A stretch of 64,000 bases of DNA from the NCBI GenBank assembly GCA_013399115.1, contig VXAA01006448.1, positions 186,001 through 250,000 on the forward strand, given 5' to 3'. Positions 56,831-64,000 of the stretch are shown here, piece after piece. Every line of letters starts with the position of its first letter. Positions within the stretch are counted from its first letter, which is position 1. A model generated the notes under the pieces. It was not told where the DNA came from and did not search any database. It saw nothing but the letters and a program-made list of their open reading frames with translations. This stretch comes from Anseranas semipalmata (lineage: Eukaryota > Chordata > Aves > Anseriformes > Anseranatidae). The position numbers were made by a program, and so were the translations under genes.

Positions 56831-56896
56831 AATATTGAATATAAATTGAATATAAATTGAATTTAATTGAATAATTATAGTAATTGAATATAAATT
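56831..56896 (+). repeat. AT-rich tandem repeat (unit about ATTGAATATAA)
   Basis: Repeated ATTGAATATAA-like units, perfect at first and then degenerate, spanning about 66 bases. Confidence 0.75.
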
Positions 56897-59800
56897 TGGT
56901 CTTTGAGGCTGCCATTTTGAATGGAGCTCATGACAGTGTGAGTTAAAAAATTTTAATGTTTGACCAGTCCTGGAGAAACTGGGGACTACCTTCCCACTTT
57001 AAGTAGTGAAACGTTCCTTCTCCAAAGTGTGCATTGCAAAATTTTATATGTAGCAGCCTTGTAGGTCAGGAATTGGAGGGGAGTTAAGACAATTATTATT
57101 ATGGGTATTCTGACCATTCCCAGGAGAGAGAGATGAAAAAGAAATCAGCATTTTGATTGAAAAATCATCAGCAATATGAAAATCCTTGGCATACCTATCC
57201 AGATAATGCCAGGCTTTCATGATGCAGTGAGTTACAAATTATCCTCATTCATGTGATGCTGCTCAGGCTGCAGCCTTGCATCCTTCCTCAGTGCATGGGA
57301 AAATTGAGATGCTGAGGAGGTGTTCGTTCTCTTCATTGCTGTTGCTTGTGGTGATCTATGAGCTGCTTCATGCTGACAGCAGGAGTGCGAGGACACTGCT
57401 GAATGAGCTTGTCTGTACTCTTATCACTCCAGCCCCATGCAGGCTATATCTTTCTCGGAAGAATGAAGGCTAAGAGCACAGGCCATGAACTCTAGGTGGC
57501 TTAGGAGCAGCTCATAACCACACAGAGACTTTGTAAGTATTTGTCCCTCGGTGTATTGCTGTTGGCTGAAAACACGCTCACCCCAGCTTAGCTGGAGTCG
57601 GAGACAGGAGAAATCCCTCTCTGCATTTGCACAGAAGAAGAATGACAATGTACCTGCTGATTGTATTTATATGGAAACGACCTTCCAGACTCAGGAGATC
57701 AGGGCATGGAGCACAGACTCTTCCCTCACACCTCTTTTTCTGGCTTTCTTCCAGATAAACTTTACCTCAGCGTGAAGACACATACAAATACATAGCAAGT
57801 GCACATGAGTTTATGGAAGTCCTCTTCAAAGTGTATCAGTCACTGAGTAAAATGCTGTGCTAGGCATCATGTTCCACCCTGGAAAACTGTCTCGCTGTTT
57901 AAAAGGGTGAAGGAAGGGATATGAAACCATTACAGGGTCTTTTGTTGAAGGAAATGGCTGATCCCCTAAGCTTCGGAATTTATTGATTTTGTATTTGTCT
58001 GTATAATTTTGTATGATCTTTAATAAATAATGAGAACCTAGTTATCATATTACCATATACCATTACTGATGATGCTTAATCTCCAGTATTAAATACATAT
58101 ATTCATATTCATATATGCACACATGCATCCTTGTTTTACTGGCAAGCACTGTTGTTCTCACAGTCAGTTGCCATGGCATTGCATGCTTATATTAATAATG
58201 TAGGTTAATAGGTTGAGAAATGTAACTGCACATGCTCACAATTGCAAACAACACATTTATAAATTGGTCTTTAATTAGAAACAGTAATTTACCATTTCCT
58301 GGCCTTTTGTCAGAGAACTTAAAAACCCTTGTGCTTTTTAAAAAGCATTTTAGGTAGGGCCCAATAAGCACAAAAAAATACATCAGGGTTTGCAGCGGTA
58401 CTTTGTGATAGAAAGATGCAGCTGTGGTTATGGTTTAGTGGGGTAGGAGATGAAGAAACGGTGTAGGTGAAGTAATTTGCTTGGAGTTACATAGCAGATT
58501 TTACTTTGGGAGAGACAACAGAAGGCAAGTGCCTGCCATCCAGGCTGAAGTTGCAAGTCTGTCTTTTATCTGAATCAAATATGTTACTAATTTATCCACA
58601 AACTAGTATGTTTCTGTCCGTAGCTGAAACAAACAGCCCTACAGAAAATGGCAGTTAACTTAGATAACAAGCAGCAATCTTGGTTGAAAAAAACAGTAAA
58701 GTCTCTCAGCAGCCTGTACAGTCTCTGCTCTGTTGGTTTTCTCTCCTGATACCTGCCCACAGAACCACTCTTATATCTACCTCTGTATCAAATAAACAGC
58801 TGTCTGCAACTGGTTATAGCCTGACCTTCGCACCTGATTTGATGGGTCCTGCAGCTCCGTAGCTTGTAGGCAGATAAACTAGCCTGCACATCACTAAATA
58901 TTTATGGAATACAGTAAAATAAAAATAATTATCAAAAGGAGAAGACCAAAAAAATACTTCCTCCCTCTTTCATATTAGAGCACAAGACTATTTTGACTTG
59001 GCATGGCTCACAGCATCAGAGCTTTTTTTTTTTTTTTTTTGACAACTTAGCAAATGAGCAAAAGAGATGAACATAAGCTGTCAACGAGATAACCAGCTGG
59101 TTGTTGTTCAGAGGTAATGTGTTGAGAGTTAATGTCTACTGCTTGGGTATCTGTCACTGAACACATTAAGCTTCTCAGGGATGGTAGTGCCTGACTGTTT
59201 TGCAGTAAATAAAGAAGATGCTCTTGTGCTTCTCATTCTATTCTCCTCTGCACCCATCCTGCAACTGAGCTTCCATACTGAAGGGACAGAGCAGCTGCAG
59301 CAAAGAAAAGAGAAGGAAGTGGAGGTCTGGAGAATGTCACAGTGTAAGCTATTTTTTCTCTACTCCCAGGAATTATTTTACACTACAGCTGAATTAGTTT
59401 TATATGATATATAAAAACTTTCTGCTTATGGAAGGAATGATACATCTTTTTGGTGTCTTCTTTAAGCCTTTGTCATAAACATGATGACGTGTAGATAGAA
59501 ATTGTGTTCATAAGCCCTGCCTACAATCCGGTCTTTGAACTTTGCCCTCTCCATTCATGTAGTGGCTACTGCTGATGTTGGCTGCCTATATGATGCACAT
59601 ACAGCCTTTGCTCAGCTATTCAGGAATGCTGCCAGCAAAGGATAACATTGCTTACAGGACAGCAAAAATAAAAGTTACAATGCCTGACCAAAAGCTGTCA
59701 TCTCAGTTGCAGTGCAATCTCTCAAACAGATAGATGATATTTGTGTGGTTTTCTGTTTAAAAGAAAAGATTTATTTAATTTAATTTATCAGACATTGTTT

Positions 59801-61530
59801 CTGATAATGGATGTAAAGATAACAATGGATGTTTCCAGTCCTTCTAATACTGCAATTTCTGAGTAGAAAAGCAAAACCACACCTGCAACAATAATAATAG
59901 TAGCTACTTTCTACTACTAGAGAAATGTTGCGTAAATGTCAGGCAGTTTATGAAAGAGAAAAACATAATTTTAAATACCTAAGACATTTTGAGAATAAAT
60001 TCCTTTAAAATCCTTTATATTGAAAGCATCTCATATGTATAGCATTGTGCTCTGGCAAAAGGGGTAAAGAAGTGAAGTGAAGGATGTATCTTTGGTACAA
60101 GATGTATAAATTGGAAAAAAGAAAATAAATTAATAGAAGATAATGGAGGCTGAGATTCTGTGTGATTTCTTAATCCTGAAGTAGCTTTTGAAAGACAGTG
60201 AAGAAATCCTGTTGCATGAGCATGCGCTCTATTAAAAAAAATCACCATTGCCAGGATTGGAAAATAGATGACAAGTGAAGAGATATTTCTGTGATTATCT
60301 GTTAAGGAAATGAACTGCCAGATCATCCTCATGGCAAGAGTGCACTCACTGAGAGTAAGGAGAGCAGGAGCATATTAACATTATCTTTTTCAGCCTATGA
60401 CTTTTGACTGTTTGCGTTCAATGTATCTTCACATTACGAACATCACTTTCTAGTGCTTGGGTAGGATCGGCTGAGAAGCATGATTATGGGCAATGTAGCA
60501 AAACAGCTTTCTACTCTCCATGTGTAAGATCTGCTCCTGGCACTACTGTTTTGCTTGGCTGTTCTTGACAGATGTAATTTTTTTTTCACTTTTTATTTTT
60601 TGCCTGTGAACTTTTAATGCACTAGACTTGAGTAGAACAAATACTCCACATACCTAGAAGGTCTTTGGGTACCTTGGCTTAGCTGCTGATAGCCATGCCA
60701 TCATGTGTACTTCTGCAATGATATTAATAATCTTATATAGTGGCTTTCTCAGAGAAGACCCTAGTGACTAGGAGAGCCAACAAAGTCTTTGTGGGACTTC
60801 TTGTCAGGAAGGAATATTTCTTTTCCTGCTACGCTGGGCATTCTAGGGACCGAGGAGTAATGTGATATTTTCTCTGTTGCCCGGCAGTGCGTTTGATTGC
60901 AAATTGTAAATTACAGGGTTGGCAGCTGTAGCCCACAGTCTGCCTGGGGACTACATGTGCTGAATGGGGCAGGCATTTTGCAACCTGTGGTAAAAGGGAA
61001 GTATTCAGCAGACTGTTTGCTGGGGCTGAGAAGGAAAACAGGCTGACCCAGACAAAACAATTAAAACTCCGAGAAGCCCAAGAGCAAATGAGAGCTGTGA
61101 GGGAATGTTCTTTTTCTTGTGCCTGCCTTCAAAGACATTGGAAACCCAGGGAGGATGATAATAGTTCCTACAGTAGCACTAATGCAGCCTAGAGCACTGC
61201 AAGGACAACTGAAATGACTGGGAGCTGGGGCTGTGGGTGTTTCATTGCTGCTGGGGTGGACTATCCCTGGATGAATTCTCAGCTGGAAGAGGAGATGTGA
61301 AAGCTTAGAGGGGAGGCCTCGTGCATTCACACTGATACCTGGAGGAGAGGGTGGGCTGCCTACACAAACCAAAACTTATAAATGTCTGTTAGATAACACA
61401 CTTGCTCTGAAAGCAAGGATTCAAAGAAACAGGCAAATGGAGAAGGTTGAAGGATGAGAATGGGAAATGTGGAACAGGCTTACTCCAGGGTACAGCCTAA
61501 AGCCAAAATTAAAATGCTCCAGTAAGGAGG

Positions 61531-61546
61531 TGTGTGTGTGTGTGTA
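61531..61546 (+). repeat. TG dinucleotide repeat
   Basis: Eight or so GT units. Confidence 0.9.
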
Positions 61547-61752
61547 TGTATTATATCCCAGGAATTACATGGCCCTCAAGTTCCCTCTTCCCCTGCTCCA
61601 GGAAAATTGCTATTAGAGATTAATTGCTTACTAGAGATTAATAGCAGGCAACAGTTCCTCAGACTTGTGTTACATATACCAGAGCTCAGAAATGTCTCCT
61701 TCCTATACCTCTGCCTGCCAGCCAGCTACATCATTTCTGCTGAAACTGTGAC

Positions 61753-62240
61753 AATCATAGAATATCCTGAGTTGGAAGGGACCCATAAGGATCATCGAGT
61801 CCAACTCCTGGCACTGCACAGGTCTACCCAGAATTTTAGACCATGTGACTAAGTGCACAGTCCAAACGCCTCTTAAATTCAGACAGGCTTGGTGCAGGGA
61901 CTACTTCACTGGGGAGCCTGTCCCAGTGTGCAACCACCCTCTCAGTGAAGAACCTCTTCCTGATGTCCAACCTAAACCTCCCCGGCCTCAGCTTGACACC
62001 ATTGCCGCGGGTTCTATCACTGGTGATTAAGGAGAATAGGTCGGCGCCTGGCCCTCCGCTTCCCCTCGCAAGGAAGTTGTAGACCGCGATGAGATCTCCC
62101 CTCAGCCTCCTCTTCTCCAGGCTGAACAGGCCAAGTGACCTCAGCCGCTCCTCATGGTCTTCCCCTTCACCATCTTCGTTGCCCTCCTCTGGACACTCTC
62201 CAGCAGTTTGACATCCTTTTTGTACTGTGGTGCCCAGAAG
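61753..62240 (-). mobile_element. CR1 LINE 3' fragment with open C-terminal ORF
   Basis: About 490 bases, minus orientation, with the 3' terminus at 61753 (in reverse complement the plus-strand AATCATAGAATATCCTGAGT and TTGGAAGGGACCC). Unlike the other copies it keeps an uninterrupted minus-strand frame (61836-62246, up to 136 codons). That frame has the usual CR1 polymerase C-terminus: [47 protein letters not shown] and [10 protein letters not shown]. It stops at 61836, leaving about 83 bases of 3' UTR. 5'-truncated near 62240, so inactive. Confidence 0.92.
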
Positions 62241-62399
62241 GGACAAAGATCCTACTGCCTTTTATGAGTACCCTCCCGTCTGTACCTGCTTTGTGTCACA
62301 TCACTCATGTCCCCACTGCATCCCTTGCTACCAGGCCCACGGCACACTGGGGTGCCCGCAGAGCTTGACTGGGGGGCTGGGAGTTGGGTCATAGAGCTT

Positions 62400-62485
62400 C
62401 TTGCAACTGTCTTTCCAAACATGCTTACCAAGAGGTCCCTTCTAGCCTGAATGATCTGAAAGGCGGATATATTCTATGGTCTGAA
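62400..62485 (+). mobile_element. CR1 3' tail in opposite orientation
   Basis: The plus strand reads GAGGTCCCTTCTAGCCTGAA, then TGATCTGAAAGG and ATTCTATGG, the sense 3' end of a CR1 element. It lies about 160 bases from the minus-oriented copy at 61753-62240, so the two are arranged with 5' ends facing each other. Confidence 0.7.
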
Positions 62486-62656
62486 AAAGAGAGTGGATAG
62501 ACAGGGAACCCATTTTGCCAAGGATCCTGAATTAGCCAAGGTAGTGAAGATGAGGGCTAACACGGCGGACAGGTAGAAGAACCTCAAAATACTGTCCAAC
62601 TCAGCAAGGGAAGGCAGAGGAAATTCAAAGCCAATGAAAGCAAAGCAATCCTAGCT

Positions 62657-62698
62657 TTACACACACACACACAAAANNNNNNNNNNNNNNNNNNNNNN
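62657..62698. other. CA microsatellite running into an assembly gap
   Basis: An AC repeat (about 62659-62672) followed by A's, then 22 N (62677-62698), then poly-A. The gap reflects an unresolved simple repeat. Confidence 0.9.
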
Positions 62699-62699
62699 A

Positions 62700-64000
62700 A
62701 AAAAAAAAGTGTGTTCTGGACTAATATTATTTGGGGTATTGTTGTGATTTCAATAGATAGTCCTATCAAAATGACAGTTCATTGTACACTAATGACTAAA
62801 ATAGAAAAATCCAAATGTTCTCAAGTTATTAGAAAGAACTGGAGACAGTAACTATGTCTTGTACAAATTTTGTAATATAGTTGTCTCCAGAATACCATGT
62901 GAAATTCTTCTCTCCCTCCATCTCAGGAGGATATAGAGTTGGCAAGAGTTTAGAGAACAGGGAGAAGGATAACCAAACAATTTCTGTAGGAAGATGAGAT
63001 ATTAGAAGAGATGGCTGAGATAGAGAACAACAAGGATTTGTACAAGAGCAAGAAAAACAGAGAGAAGGCAAATTAAGAATGACTGTAGGCAGGGCCCTGA
63101 GGGCACCAATTAGTGTTAATGGCCTTGACCAGCTCCACCTGGGACTCGCCCATGCCCTCTGCCCATTGGCCCAGGAGCCCTACTTAGGCTGGGTTAGTGT
63201 GCTCAGTCCTGTCTTTGGCCATGTGCCTTGGAGAGGTCTGGGGCCTATGCTGCAGTCTTGTCTCTAGTCCTGGCTCTGTAATCCTGCTTGCTGTGGGTGC
63301 CCTCAGCTCCAGGTTCATCCTCCTTCTGGACTGCTCAGCATACCTGGAAGCATGTAAGTAGGTTGGAGGTGTGTCACCATGTATGTGTCTGTATATATAT
63401 GTATGCTGTTAATCAGGATGCAGGGTGAGAGGGACCTTCTGCCTGAGTCAAAATAGACATCTGTACAGTTAGCACCTGAGTGACCACTTGGTCAATAGTC
63501 TTGTATTCTGATGTTTTCAAAGTTTTGTATCAAGCCTGTGTGTAGGAAATAAATAAGTTTCACCTCAGTTTTTGTGTTTTGGTGCAGAGCCTCTATTGGC
63601 TTCAATGAGGATTATTCTTTGCACAAGGAGAGATCTTTAAAGTCTTATTTAACTTCTGGATTTGGTCTGTTTTCTCAAGCAGACAGTCTTTCAAGGTGTT
63701 CATCTCGTCTCCTCTTAGCTCTTCCATTAACATTTAAGAAACATCTGACCAATGTAACCAAACTTGGCAGACAAGCAACAACTTCAGAAACAAGTACCTG
63801 TAAACTATCAAACATGTCCAAGTAACATACCAGATAAACCAGGATTTGAATGAGTACTAAGTAGGGTCGAATTGGACAAATCAACTGTTGGCTTCTGGTC
63901 TCCTTCTAAACATGTGTAAATGATAGTTTATGTAGCTTCTTTATGGCTGCTTAGTCTCATTAATAGAAATGCCTTTTCTATTGAGGGACCAGAATAAGTA
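62700..64000. other. Right-end DNA with a GC-richer, possibly repetitive segment
   Basis: No gene recognised. About 63084-63360 is GC-richer than its surroundings. It starts TGTAGGCAGGGCCCTGAGGG and includes a CCAAT-box-like CCCATTGGCC. AATAAA follows at about 63548, in GAAATAAATAAG. This layout could be a degraded LTR, but no terminal TG...CA pair with matching flanks was found. Confidence 0.3.

Larger units (their letters stand above)
46881..61752. other. Intergenic DNA, no gene seen
   Basis: A long AT-rich stretch without a supported gene. Poly-T tracts occur at 50413-50429 and 59023-59040. A tandem AT-rich repeat lies at 56831-56896, and a TG repeat at 61531-61546. A regulatory-looking region lies near 53.19-53.52 kb. 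The largest ORF (50476-50892 minus, 138 codons) matches nothing I know. Confidence 0.4.

Noticed and set aside
46881..61752. HECW1 coding exon
   Set aside because: None of the open frames resembles the HECW1 N-terminus or its C2/WW/HECT regions.

Overview
The window is nuclear DNA from a bird. Three things support this: CR1 LINE fragments with the avian CR1 3' end, an LTR of a type I recognise as common in avian genomes, and a compact run of three genes in the same order and orientation as on human 7p14.1 (C7orf25 minus, PSMA2 minus, MRPL32 plus). The species cannot be fixed from the sequence. It is a draft assembly, with short N runs that mostly sit at homopolymers or GC-rich spots (9992-10010, 13848-13849, 17352, 30996-31021, 62677-62698).

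All recognised genes lie in the first 20 kb. The C7orf25 orthologue (UPF0415 family, function unknown) has one intronless coding exon at 2758-4020 on the minus strand. Its likely promoter is a CpG island at about 6.3-7.17 kb. PSMA2 (proteasome alpha-2) lies at 11787-17373 on the minus strand, and all eight coding exons could be placed. Exon 1 breaks off at a single N, with about 20 coding bases missing, and the exon 5 acceptor is duplicated around an NN gap. MRPL32 (mitochondrial ribosomal protein L32) lies at 17766-19246 on the plus strand in three exons. PSMA2 and MRPL32 are divergent and share a CpG-rich bidirectional promoter of about 390 bp. It carries two inverted CCAAT boxes, a CRE-like site and three ZNF143-like motifs.

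From about 19.6 kb to the end (44 kb) I find no protein-coding gene. In human the next gene on this side is HECW1, but no HECW1 coding exon is visible here. This AT-rich stretch holds three CR1 fragments on the minus strand (21.37, 45.79 and 61.75 kb) and a short CR1 tail on the plus strand (62.4 kb). It also holds a complete solo LTR with TG...CA ends at 44237-45261, a pentanucleotide microsatellite at 26.28 kb, and a few stretches that look more like conserved regulatory DNA than neutral sequence. The last group is inference only.

Functionally, the shared promoter ties a cytosolic and nuclear protein-degradation gene to a mitochondrial translation gene, both housekeeping. I see no new multi-gene system. 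The most useful observations are the assembly damage in PSMA2, the promoter architecture and the retroelement structures.
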